From: Blastobasis lacticolella
Taxonomy: Eukaryota > Arthropoda > Insecta > Lepidoptera > Blastobasidae
Assembly (NCBI GenBank): GCA_905147135.1
Contig: LR990056.1
Coordinates: 2,056,001-2,120,000 of the forward strand
Direction of reading: 5' to 3'
Length of the DNA stretch: 64,000 nt
Part shown: piece by piece, positions 46,188 to 56,347 of the stretch
Position numbering within the stretch: position 1 is the stretch's first letter
How the letters are laid out: each line of letters opens with the position of its first letter
Notes under the pieces: generated by a model
The model's input: only the letters and a program-made list of their open reading frames with translations
What the model was told of the DNA's origin: nothing
Database searches by the model: none
Made by a program: the position numbers and the translations under genes

Positions 46188-47354
46188 TAGAGATGAAACG
46201 GATAGTTGTTTGGCCGGATACCGGATATCCGGCCATCTCATTAGCCGGATAGCCGGATATCCGGCGGCCGGAAATTTGGCAGGACATAGTCTCTGAACAA
46301 ATCCGTGACGTCTTCGTACAATGTGAATAATTTTAACTTTGATTTGAACAATTCCTTCGACCTACGACGGTTCCATAGATTCGAAATACGCGCTTACACA
46401 TTAGCCCACAGCATCGTGGATCAGAGTGCAGTAAAAGATTCTTATAAGGTCACGACAAACGAAATCGCTTGCTATACCTTGTCTAAAATAGGATGATAAT
46501 TTTGACAGATCACAGTAGGAATATGGTTGTGTAAAATCGTTAATTAATCTATTCGATTATCGATTATTATCATTCTCATAGAACTTGGAATCGATAGTTG
46601 CATGGTTATGCTATACGTATTTTACAAAATAAACTATTTATTTTCTTCTGAATTAATAATTTATTAATACGACATTAAAAACCCTTCTACAACGACGATT
46701 ATGACACGTGCGTATTTCTATTCGGTCAGTCATCCTATTACGTAGAATACGCGCGACTCGAAATTGTTGTTGTGAAAGGTCTCTTAAGGTGAAATCCAAA
46801 CAAAGAATAAGAGTTTTGTTACAAAAAATAATAAGGTTACCTAAATGTTAATTTTAAATATTCGATTATATTATATCAATACCGATTTTCGATTGTCTGT
46901 TGTTATTCGTTATTCGTGGCACTTCACTAAAGGGGCGGGGCCTGTCTATAAAGTAAGACATTTTCCGTAGTACATTTTACCAAAAAAAAAAACACAAAAC
47001 TTGCGCCAAAGACCAACAATTAGTGAGCTGTCAAAATTATCATCCTATTTTAGACAAAGCATACCTTTCATTCGTAGTTTAATCCAATTTATAATAATTT
47101 ACTTTAGATTAACTTTGCAAACTTTTTTTTTGCCAACCTACTAAATGAACAATAAGTACCAACAGTCATATCAACATTGCTTTAATTAATATTTATCATT
47201 TTTGAGATTACTTTTACCGATGTACAAAATCACTTTTATTTACTTTTCATACATTTTTTGCTATCCGGTATCCGGCCGGATATTAACGCACTATCCGGTA
47301 TTCTGCCGGGTACGCCGCATACCGGATAGTAACCGGATATCCGTTTCATCTCTA
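46188..47354. mobile_element. hAT-type element with CCGGATA subterminal repeats
   Basis: The ends TAGAGATGAAACGGATA are flanked by CTATTTAC at 46180-46187 and 47355-47362 (8 bp, exact). GCCGGATATCCGG-type motifs crowd the first and last 110 bp, as expected of transposase-binding subterminal repeats. No intact transposase is present and another inverted-repeat element sits inside. Confidence 0.88.
46479..47057. mobile_element. Nested 579 bp element with 30 bp perfect inverted ends
   Basis: 46479-46508 and 47028-47057 are exact inverted copies (TTGTCTAAAATAGGATGATA onwards). The interior is AT-rich with no ORF. Flanks share only ATACC, so a target duplication is unproven. Confidence 0.75.
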
Positions 47355-47840
47355 CTATTTACTCTTGTCTTATCTTTGTACACACAGGAAAACGTGTACA
47401 TACAGGTAGTACTGTACTTAGCGCAACCGGGGATATCGAGAGCCTGAATATCCCAGCTTGGGCCAAATGACAAGCGAGACATGTAGCATTTGAGAATTAA
47501 GTAGGAGCTTAAACAGTTTGATTTATTCACTATGGCTTATCTATGGCCTGGCAGCCATATCCAGTAAAATTCGATACAGTCAGTTCAATTTACTACGCAT
47601 TCGTTTTTGCGTAACATTTAAAGTCAGGTGCATGTACCAAGATTTGATAAAGCTTTTCTCGTTAAATTAATTACAGGCCAACGAAAGGCGAAAAAGATTG
47701 TAATCAAAAGTTCAAGACTGTGTTTGTGAAAGACGTCAACATGACAGGTTTGTATGAAATAACAAGTCTAACTATACCACACTGATCAAAAGAAATACAG
47801 TGTTTTGGTTGTGTATTCTTTTAGCTAACAATGTTAATGA

Positions 47841-48173
47841 AGCGTCGGTGGCCGGGCGAGTAAGCGAGTGGTACCGGGTTCGAATCCCGTTGCCGCCATG
47901 TACCAATGACTCTTTTCTGAGTTATGTACATTGAATTCAATGTACGTTCAATTCTAACTGTTGCTCTTACGGTGAGGGTAAACGTCGTGATGAAACCTGC
48001 ACAAGTGCACATTGATCCAATCTGGTCAGGTTCCCCTGGTAGCAGGGTCACGGAGGTCAGGTGGCAGTCGCTCCACTGTAATCACCTGATCGGCCAAATC
48101 GTGAATCATGGTAAAGGCGGATCCTGAGCCCTCGAGCGCGAGAACGCAACCGGCACATTAACGCTAAGATGAA
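47841..48173 (+). mobile_element. SINE S2, full length
   Basis: Head GCGTCGGTGGCCGGGCGAG with B box GGGTTCGAATCCC, the complete body, and the tail CATTAACGCTAAGATGA. Confidence 0.85.
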
Positions 48174-48722
48174 AATTATTATTTTTATATGATATTGAAA
48201 CATAATTTAGAACACACCCATTTCACCTTTGTATTTTGGCGGGATCGACTAAACCTGCCAACTTTCCCGCGTCTCCTTCCACATCAGTGGGCCCATAAAC
48301 AGGTTGTGAATCGAACCCGTGCCGCCTCAATACGAGATAGCTATCCAACACCGCGTGATGAAATGACAGGCACGCTTGAGCGGTGTGGGAAACACACGGC
48401 ATGAGAAAAGTGAAAGGATTGTGTTGAAGGCGAACAAAGAGCTAAGGAGGCTTGTCGAATCTTTGCACCACTTGATTGACTTCGAACTCATGATATCAAG
48501 GGATACCGTATGCATGAGACGTTGTCCTAATTGGCAACGGTTTGGTTTAGAGGTCTCCTATTGGTCGGGCGACGTCCGTCGTACGACCATGGTCGCACGA
48601 TAATAAAAAATAAAAATAAGAAGAATAAGAACGAGACACCACGGAACGAACAAATAAATAAAGTTTTAGATAATACAAAAAGAAAGGCAGGAAAAAGCAA
48701 GAGAAATTAGGATAGCGCCTGA
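48174..48722. other. Stretch with no recognised gene
   Basis: 48290-48370 read on the minus strand contains CGGGTTCGATTCACAACC, a B-box-like sequence, possibly an old tRNA-derived fragment. The rest, to 48620, is moderately GC-rich and unassigned. Confidence 0.3.
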
Positions 48723-48886
48723 GCTCGTGATAACAAACAACTTTTAGTACGGCACCAACTCTGAAATCGCGAAAACGAATCAGTTGTTTTAAACAGAATT
48801 GAAAACGTGCCAAAATGTATGAGATAGCTGTTTTTTTGCGATTTCAGAGTCGGTACCGTAGTAAAAAGTGGTTTCTTATCACAAGC
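48723..48886. mobile_element. Small palindromic MITE, 164 bp
   Basis: The left arm (CGTGATAACAAACAACTTTT, ACTCTGAAATCGC) is mirrored by the right arm (GCGATTTCAGAGT, TTCTTATCACAAGC) over about 50 bp with a few mismatches. Confidence 0.7.
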
Positions 48887-48904
48887 ATATGAATACGGAA
48901 AAAT

Positions 48905-49131
48905 GTGTGGCCATGCCACACCCGCCAGGCACGGGAAGGAGAGGTCGGTCGAAGAAACGATGGCTTTACGTCGTCAAGAATGACATGCGTGCCAACAAGC
49001 TCGCCACCAAGGATGCCGAAGACCGAGCGAAGTGGGCCAGAAAGAGCCCGGCGGACCCCGGGCCCTCACGTCCCGCACGGGAGCTCAACCAGGACATAAC
49101 GCCAAGATGATGATGATGATGATGATGATGA
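48905..49131 (+). pseudogene. 5'-truncated LINE, RT C-terminus and ATG-repeat tail
   Basis: The frame from 48868 reads GRRGRSKKRWLYVVKNDMRA, then DAEDRAKWARKSPADPGPS, the usual end of a LINE RT polyprotein. The last 70 bp (GCGGACCCCGGGCCCTC to CATAACGCCAAGATGATG) match the tail of SINE S2, so this family probably mobilises S2. Nine or so GATGAT units close the element at 49107-49131. Confidence 0.75.
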
Positions 49132-49890
49132 CATGCATACGGTACTCCTTGGTACCTATCAATAATTTGAAGTCACCCTATAACTATATTGTAGCCAGGT
49201 ATGCTCCCACATCGCACGCACTCACAGTTCTAAATCAATTGATAAGTAGTGACCGTTTTGAAGTTGATCTCTTTGGCACTTGTTATCAAAAATTTATAAA
49301 TACATGCACTTATTGGTAAAGCTATTGTAACATAAATTTTAAGTTTTACTGTTATGTATATTAATTGAGATAAGTACCTAAATGTAAATAGTGTAGTGGC
49401 TCTCCAGCCGTTTTGGTTTCAATTCAACTGTAAAGTTTTGAAGCATTTGGACAATAAACAAATAAATAATTGTTTTATAAAGAGAAGTTTTATCATATGT
49501 ACGGTTTTGACATTGTTTTATCAAGTAAGTAAAGTTGACGTGCGCTAGAGTAGAGTAGGCACTCGCAAGCAAGCAAATCGATTCACTCTCATACATTTCA
49601 TTTAAAAAGCAGTCTAGAACTTAATAATCGATTATAATTCGGTTTTCGTTGTTTGATAGCCAATAAGACTGATTTAATTAATAGCTTAACACGATCGCTT
49701 CACGCACGACCATATTTTTAAAACGAAATCGATTTGTTGGGAAACGAAGTGTTTTCTGATATTGTCTCCAACATCCAAACCTACAAACGAATCTTCTCTT
49801 CAGGCATAAACAATACTAAATATTAGTACAGACGTAAATACGATCTTACACACATAACAATTTTTCTTTTCAGGTATAAACAATACGGAT
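49132..49890. other. Stretch with no recognised gene
   Basis: AT-rich; short ORFs without motifs and no clear repeat boundary. Confidence 0.35.
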
Positions 49891-49899
49891 ATACAGACG

Positions 49900-50160
49900 T
49901 ATAGAGTAGTAGGTGCCGCGTATGACTCACAGCTCATACACACAAGTCGCCCAAGCCGCGTGTGCGAGCGATATCTGTGTACGGTGCCGCCGGTGGTCAT
50001 AAACAGCAGACATTGACCTTCTGGGCTGGAAATAGCGGAATAGTTGGCTATCTCGTAATCGATTGTACTTGTCGCTCATTGTTTTGCGGCGGCCGTGGTC
50101 GCGCCCGTGGTAATAGTGGTGTGGAGGTGGTGCTACAGTTGCAGAGTGTATGGACCGTTC
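49900..50160. other. CpG-rich patch of unknown role
   Basis: Contains GCGGCGGCCGTGGTCGCGCC and other CG-dense runs in AT-rich surroundings. The minus strand is open for 99 codons without a motif. It could be a promoter or untranslated exon. Confidence 0.25.
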
Positions 50161-50242
50161 TAGTAATGAGTTCATAAAAGTTATTTGGCTTAATAAACTT
50201 GTTTTAGCTAAAATATGGTTTGTCAATTTCTTTCCAAGTCAA

Positions 50243-50325
50243 TTTTTTACCAATAAGGTGGCAAACAAGCTTACGACCTGCCTGATGGTAAGCAGCCACC
50301 GCAGCCTATGGACGTTTGCAATACC
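50243..50325 (-). repeat. S3 poly(A)-end fragment
   Basis: T6, then ACCAATAAGGTGGCAAACAA, to CAGCCTATGGACGTTTGCAA. Confidence 0.6.
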
Positions 50326-50330
50326 AAAAA

Positions 50331-51887
50331 TACGTTCGTAACAGACAAAGACAAAACATATTTTCGCTAAACTTGTTTCAAACGTCGAGTTACTTTTATG
50401 AATAAGGTGGTACAGTCAGTTCATTCTGAAGCTGACTGTACCATCTCCATACAACTACATAACGGACACTATGGACCCGGCGCGACTTCGTTCGTCTGGC
50501 GTCCTACCCCTACATACACCTACTTTGCCTCTACCAACCCTTTCTTTTTCTTGCTTGGCTAGAAGCCATTAAGTGGCAAAAGCTTTTTAAAATAGATTAA
50601 TTGTGCCTAATATAGGTTTTATTTTTCATATTAATATGCCTTACGAATAAATAAATAAATTTGTTCCCGAGGGGGTGTACCGAATTTGGTGTGATTTAAT
50701 TTTAAGGAGCTTATTTATTACATTAACATAAGTGTCCCTTGTAGCGTCAAGAAGGTATAACCTTACCTTGTGACTTGTGTGCCGGTTTGATAAGGAGTCC
50801 AGTACAAATACAGACATGAGATATGTCAGTTACGTCGTACCTATGCCCCACCCTACAGTGGAATACATCTGCTGTTGTGCATTTTTGTTCCACGTAATGA
50901 CTATACTACTTATTTATATTACATATACATACTATAATTATAACAGTAAAAAAGCGTGTATGTACATTGAATATATTTACGAAAAAATTATTTGAGGCGA
51001 TGAAGAAATAGTACCAATAGAATAAGATATTTTTTAATTTTTAGCCGTCTGTACACGCTACTCTCCCGAACTACTGGACGGATTTGAATGAACATTTTTT
51101 GTTGTTTATCTATTAAGCTTGGGCAACATATAGGGTATAGGGAATTGATGTAGAACCATAATAGACCGGCTAAACTATGAGAAATATGGAAATGGCGCCG
51201 AATGGATTTTGTTGGGGTTTGGTAGTTTACGGTCCAACTTAAAATCTAGGCCGTGTTTCATCTAATTGGGTTTGGTAGAACCAGAGATACAGCCTCCGTA
51301 GCACTAGCTTTCATACATTAGGAAGGTCCTTTAAAATGGTCGCTCGGGAAAAAGATAAACTGCCCTAAAAACGATTTTCACGTGGCCAAAAGCTAGTATA
51401 ATATGAAACATCTACTACGTTACCTAATACGTAGGTGGTTTCGCTAAACCAGTAAAACGAAGAATTTCCCCTGTTCTTACTGCTATTAGTAAATCGACAC
51501 GTGACCCATTTTCCTGGCAGTAGGTAATTGTTCCACGCAAGCTGAAATGCCGATGTGTTCTATTTGTTCTAACAGATGTGTCCTATTTCCCATCCCTACA
51601 TTGAGTGAGAGTAAAAACTTGACAAGTAAATATATGAATATTCAGAAGCTTGCATAGCATTATAGGTAGTCAAGAGAGACCTGACTACCATTCTGAACAT
51701 ATAAGGTATATAAATAAAAGTTATTAAATACCATGTACCAATTATGGATATAATTTTCCTGTTCTGTGATAGGTTGAACATGTTAATTAAACAATAAACA
51801 ATATTAAACTGACAAACAAATTGTTATTTTTGTAGTTAGTGTCAGGCAGGATCGTTATTACAGTTATTAAAACAAAGTCGCTTCACG
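50331..51887. other. Stretch with repeat pieces, no recognised gene
   Basis: 50415-50450 holds TGGTACAGTCAGTTC and, inverted, GCTGACTGTACCA. 50468-50520 resembles the GC-rich end of the Helitron-like family in reverse. 51060-51330 looks like a dispersed repeat (GAACTACTGGACGGATTTGA). Confidence 0.35.
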
Positions 51888-52365
51888 CCGTCGCGTTTAT
51901 CCCTATGTATGTAGAGCTCGTCTAGTCTAAGATGACGCGCCCCACTACTTAGTTAGTTGATTTCGATGTGTGAGTGCAAATATTGATAACGACACTTCAT
52001 CTGTGTGGGAGCCAATGAACGGCGTGTGCTCCGACGTTTGAATCTCACCGGCAACTAAATGACCAATTACAACGGCATTAGTATATGTATTGCGTCCATA
52101 TTTTAAACTTGCTTGTGTGCCTTAATGCGATAGTGGGGCGCGTCATTTTAAATTAGACGAGCTCTACCATCTTATTTATTAGCTTATCTTGTATACTACG
52201 CAACGGATTTTAATGTTTTTCAGCAACAGATAGAGTGAAAGAGAAAGGTTTATAAGCAAGAAAAAAAGGGTAGATAGGGGCAAAGTAGGATTAGGGTAGA
52301 GTAGTTGTAAGGTAGTTGTAGGGGTAGGACGCCACGCGAAAGAAGTGGCACGGGGTCCACCAGTA
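51888..52365 (+). mobile_element. Helitron-like repeat with MITE A inside
   Basis: It starts AAAGTCGCTTCACGCCGTCG and resumes after the MITE with ACGCAACGGATTTTAATG. It ends GACGCCACGCGAAAGAAGTG then GGTCCACCAGT, the same plan as 43896-44152. Confidence 0.5.
51911..52167 (+). mobile_element. MITE A, copy 4
   Basis: 257 bp, intact, very similar to the copy at 12284, with ends GTAGAGCTCGTCTAGTC and GACGAGCTCTAC. Confidence 0.88.
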
Positions 52366-52764
52366 TTTAAAATAAACCTAGCGATCTATAGCCTCTATCC
52401 AATATCCACCTCCTGTGGGATGAAGGCCTTAGATTTATGAACGTGAATGTTAATGATGTCTGTCTGTAATACAGATTATATAGACTCTGTATGACGCAAG
52501 AGCCGCGATGTGCAGATGCAGCGCACATGTCCAAGCAATCAGGGACTGCGCGGGCGCACGAGAGGGATCGATTTCGCCACGGATCGTTATCTCTCGCTGT
52601 ACTCAATTAATTGTGTGGAAAACGAGACATGATAGAATGGACGGCGCGCTGGTTAGGGCACGGGTTTTTAATTAGTTATATTAGACCTAATTGGTCGCGA
52701 ACTGTGCGGTCCGTTCCAAAGGAACTTTCTCCCGCGCACATCAAGATTGTGAAATTTGCTCATT

Positions 52765-52913
52765 GAAGAGGTTTTCCCTGGAGTTCTGAAAGGGTGTAAA
52801 AATGTTTACGAGGTCGGCAGCACGTGGGTGATACTTCTGGTATTGCAAATGCTACGGTTACTGCTTTCCATCAGGCAGGCCATGATCTTGTTTGCCACTT
52901 TAGTGGCATAAAC
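52765..52913 (+). repeat. S3 copy
   Basis: GAAGAGGTTTTCCCTGGAG, ACTTCTGGTATTGCAAATGC, GCAGGCCATGATCTTGTTTG and CCACTTTAGTGGCATAAAC. Confidence 0.6.
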
Positions 52914-53734
52914 ACGTTATGAACGATGCAATATTATCAAGTAACCAATAAAACAATGATTTATTGGCAAGGTTTTGTGGCAAAGAGGTAGCTAAACCTG
53001 CAGGTAGCAGGAAAGAGGTCCCGCGGGCGGCTTAAGAGGTTTCCCGGCGTAGGTTTGACATCGCTGTTTCGGGTATGAGACCCAATACCTTACGATGTCA
53101 GGATGCTGAACGATGCTGATCAGACGGTGAAATACGCAGAGTAGCAAAGTGGACCCTGCTAGAAGCTGGGATTCTCCGCGTGCATAATTATAATTTTATT
53201 AGCTTTAGGCAGGGTTCGAAGTGATAATTATCATTGACCGTATTACCCTGATAATTATCTTGGTGATAATAAAATGTCGCTTTACGATTACGTGAATACG
53301 TGAACCCGATTTTCTGAGTGTACGTTTAAGTGTCAAAGGAAGAACTGTCACAAACTATGTCTAACTCTTTCTGTTTGAATTAACTTCGAGATACCTGGAA
53401 CTGTGATAATAATTATCTGATGAATATCCGATAATTGCAGGTTACGTATTACGTACCTATATTGGCTGCGCAATTGTCAAAGTTGTTAATTTTGAAAGCC
53501 TGCTACGCGACACGACGCGCGTGGCCAATCGCAACCTTGAATGCACCTTCGCTGACCTTAACAAGTGATAGATAGATACCTATCTACCGAACATATCGAT
53601 TCGGTCCTCAGTTCGAGAGCTAGATTAAGTTAGATTAAATTGGGTGCAAATTACAATGTAGGCATTGCGTGAGAAATATGCACGGGTCGCCGGTCTCTTT
53701 ATCTCTATTCTTCTATCTAAGGTACACCCTTGTT

Positions 53735-54035
53735 TTTAAATTCAGGTTGCATTTAGAAGAGTGTGCGAAGCAGTTACACGACCTCATTCCACCGACCCCT
53801 TTCCGCCATCGGGAAACGCGATCCGGGCGAACGCTTCAACCTTATGTCGTGGATCTTCAGCTTTGGTTTAACCATTACGTACGGCTAAGGAATGAAATAC
53901 GTTGCCTGCAAATCTGGACGCCTTCAAGGCTAAGGATTAGGCTACTCCTAAACAGGCATGCTCCATCTTCGGTCGCATCGTCACTTACCACCTGATTACC
54001 TTTAGTGACGAAGCAATTAAATGGCTGACGTCGCT
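53735..54035 (+). pseudogene. LINE ORF C-terminal remnant
   Basis: The open frame 53669-53995 contains ETRSGRTLQPYVVDL and ends RIRLLLNRHAPSSVASSLTT, a tail I associate with poly(A)-type lepidopteran LINEs, then ACCTGATTACC. The 5' part is lost and the middle looks deleted. It is too short to act. Confidence 0.5.
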
Positions 54036-54117
54036 TGATTTAAATTTGTAGTTGAATGTGTTTCTCGTATGTTGTATTTTTGCCATACGAATAAATAAAA
54101 CCAGGTGAGATGGTGGT

Positions 54118-54374
54118 GGCCGTGTGGTGTCCGGCAGAGTAGAATAGCACCAACCCCTTACACTCGTGGGTGTCGTACAAGGCGACTAATGTTTTCGAGG
54201 CAAAAGATCTAAGCGCCTCCGTAGACTGGAAAATGGGCAGCAGCATTTTCCATTATTATATTATAACACTGCGATCTCCAACCCGCCTGCCAAGCGTGGA
54301 GATTATGGCAATAACCTCCCTTTTTGTGGGAGAGGCCCTAAGTCCTGCAGTGGACTGTTATGGGCTGTGATGAT
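54118..54374 (+). mobile_element. SINE S1 with 11 bp target duplication
   Basis: A full-length S1 is flanked by GAGATGGTGGT at 54107-54117 and 54375-54385. Confidence 0.9.
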
Positions 54375-55625
54375 GAGATGGTGGTCAAATGCCTAGATAG
54401 TCTAATTGAAAAAAATCGGGCTGAGGCCCATCGGGCTGTTTAGACAGGATCTACAGCGACTGCTCAAAGGAGCCAAGCCGAGTTTAGATACTAACACTCA
54501 CACTAACAGTCTTGGAACACGTAATAACACCCCCCAGGCAACCCGCGCGCGGTTCGGATCTCCGTAAACTAAACATTGAACTATCCCCCGTGAGTTCATT
54601 ATTTTTTCGGGATGAAAAGTAACGTATGTCACTCGGGAATAATGAAGCTTCCTAGTAATTTGTAAGTACTGTAACGCTGTAAATTTATGGTAAATAAATA
54701 AATATATAGCAAGGTTTTATCGCGCTTTCTCTCTGGCAACTGCCAGAAATTCTAACTAGAATTTTGGCGAGACTAATAAAACGACCCAAATTCGATAGGT
54801 TTATTATGCGTAGTTTAGTTGCTATGGCCACCTTCCATCTCCAGCATCAGATCAGCCCGATCTTATCATAATATTGCATTATCACCGAACTTACATGAGT
54901 GCAAAATTGAAACCGGGAAATCCTTGCAAGATTTTATTACGACGAGACATGGGGACACGTGAATCTAAATAAAAGCTATTGTTATTATATATGCATGTCT
55001 GATCTGCGACTACTTAGCACATAACTCTTTGATAGGCATGCTGGAAGAGATTTCTTCTTAAAGATAACTAGCGCCTGTTGTGTTAATAACTTTGTATTTT
55101 TCCAAAAACTTTCACGTGTACAATAAACTGTATAATAAATAAATAAAGCTTGTAAAAAGCAACGATAACACCGGGCGTAGCGTACTAGAATCTCTGTAGT
55201 AATAAGATGCAGGCCCAGCTGACTGGCGCGTTGCTCTATCGATCCGACCGCGTGGTAAGCGGGCCGATAGACTTCCAACACAGACGAGAGTAGACTCTGT
55301 CCTCGAGACAATAGAGTTGCTGTTCGTTCTCTGTATCATTCCGATCAACATAAGGACTATGACATAATTCAATTATTTCCACATTCAATATTAAATTGTT
55401 TTCTGAGTAGGTATTATCTACCGACTAAGAGCTAAGGCATATTAGAGGCATAGTTGTTCATAAGTTAGTAAGTGCTATTCGTAGTATCGCAAGTCGAAAT
55501 TGAAAAAGCTAAATAAAACGCGAATCTGTACAAAATCCATAAGCAGTTTCAAAACGAAATCGAATTACGAAACATAAGAATCTCCTTGGTGAACTACATA
55601 CTGGCCAGAAACATTAAACAAAAAC
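54375..55625. other. Upstream region of cyclophilin, no other gene seen
   Basis: 54780-54960 is the dispersed Helitron-like repeat (CCAAATTCGATAGGTTTATT, CATCAGATCAGCCCGATC). The last 250 bp before the gene show no unambiguous TATA box; the promoter is probably here but not resolved. Confidence 0.35.
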
Positions 55626-55790
55626 ATGACAGCAGTCCTCAGCTGTCGTGTCGCTCGCAAAAAACGTGTACGGAAAGAGATTTTTCTGCAGCAAAATTTT
55701 CACGAAAATAGTGAAAATGTCACGAGACAAAGTTTTCTTCGACATCAGCGCCGACGGCAAGTCCATGGGCAGGATCGTGATCGAACTTAG
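55626..55790 (+). other. Upstream ORF overlapping the cyclophilin start
   Basis: An ATG at 55626 opens 54 codons in a different frame ([20 protein letters not shown] at its start) and stops at 55790, inside cyclophilin. If transcribed it could reduce initiation at 55717. The alternative, a one-base length difference in A6 at 55659-55664, is discussed under findings. Confidence 0.45.
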
Positions 55791-56214
55791 AAAGGACGTC
55801 ACACCGAGGACCTGCGAGAACTTCAGAGCCCTGTGCACTGGAGAAAAGGGGTTCGGCTACAAAGGGTCCACCTTCCACCGGGTCATCCCCAACTTCATGC
55901 TGCAAGGGGGTGATTTCACCAACCACAACGGGACCGGTGGGAAGTCCATCTACGGTGAGAAGTTTGCTGACGAGAACTTCCTACTCAAACACACCGGTGC
56001 TGGAGTGCTGTCCATGGCCAACGCTGGGCCGAACACCAACGGCTCCCAGTTCTTCATCACCACAGTGAAGACCTCCTGGCTGGACAAGAAGCATGTGGTG
56101 TTTGGCAATGTGATAGAAGGCCTGGACATTGTGAAGCAAGTTGAGTCCTTCGGCTCGCAATCCGGCAAGCCATCCAAGAAAGTCACCGTTTCGGACTGCG
56201 GCCAACTCGAATAG
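55717..56214 (+). CDS. Cyclophilin, peptidyl-prolyl cis-trans isomerase (A/D type)
   Basis: Catalyses cis-trans isomerisation of X-Pro bonds; binds cyclosporin. The 165-residue frame has exactly the length and numbering of human cyclophilin A. Active-site residues are all present: R55, F60, M61, Q63, N102, Q111, F113, W121, L122 and H126 ([34 protein letters not shown]). It starts [10 protein letters not shown] and ends SDCGQLE. The ATG at 55717 has AAA before it; the frame is open further upstream to 55630 without another ATG. The GC content and codon choice are unlike the surroundings, as in highly expressed genes. There is no intron, so it could be a retained retrogene, but no poly(A) tract or target duplication is obvious. 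A presequence-like stretch upstream suggests a cytosolic/mitochondrial gene like Drosophila Cyp1. Confidence 0.95.
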   Translation: MSRDKVFFDISADGKSMGRIVIELRKDVTPRTCENFRALCTGEKGFGYKGSTFHRVIPNFMLQGGDFTNHNGTGGKSIYGEKFADENFLLKHTGAGVLSMANAGPNTNGSQFFITTVKTSWLDKKHVVFGNVIEGLDIVKQVESFGSQSGKPSKKVTVSDCGQLE

Positions 56215-56341
56215 GGTGAAATGTATTGTATGGAAAGCTTAGTAGATTTAACATATTTATTTTAATGGTATTGGCCTGTTTGGGTTTTATTTTGATAATG
56301 CCCAGCAGTTACCACTAAGGTAGTGCTTGTTCATGTGTTTT

Positions 56342-56347
56342 AATAAA
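56342..56347 (+). terminator. Cyclophilin polyadenylation signal
   Basis: AATAAA lies 127 bp after the stop codon in a T/A-rich 3' UTR, with GT-rich sequence just after it. Confidence 0.7.

Noticed and set aside
55648..55716. GTG start giving cyclophilin a 23-residue extension
   Set aside because: GTG initiation is not expected for a nuclear gene; the ATG at 55717 gives the standard 165 residues.
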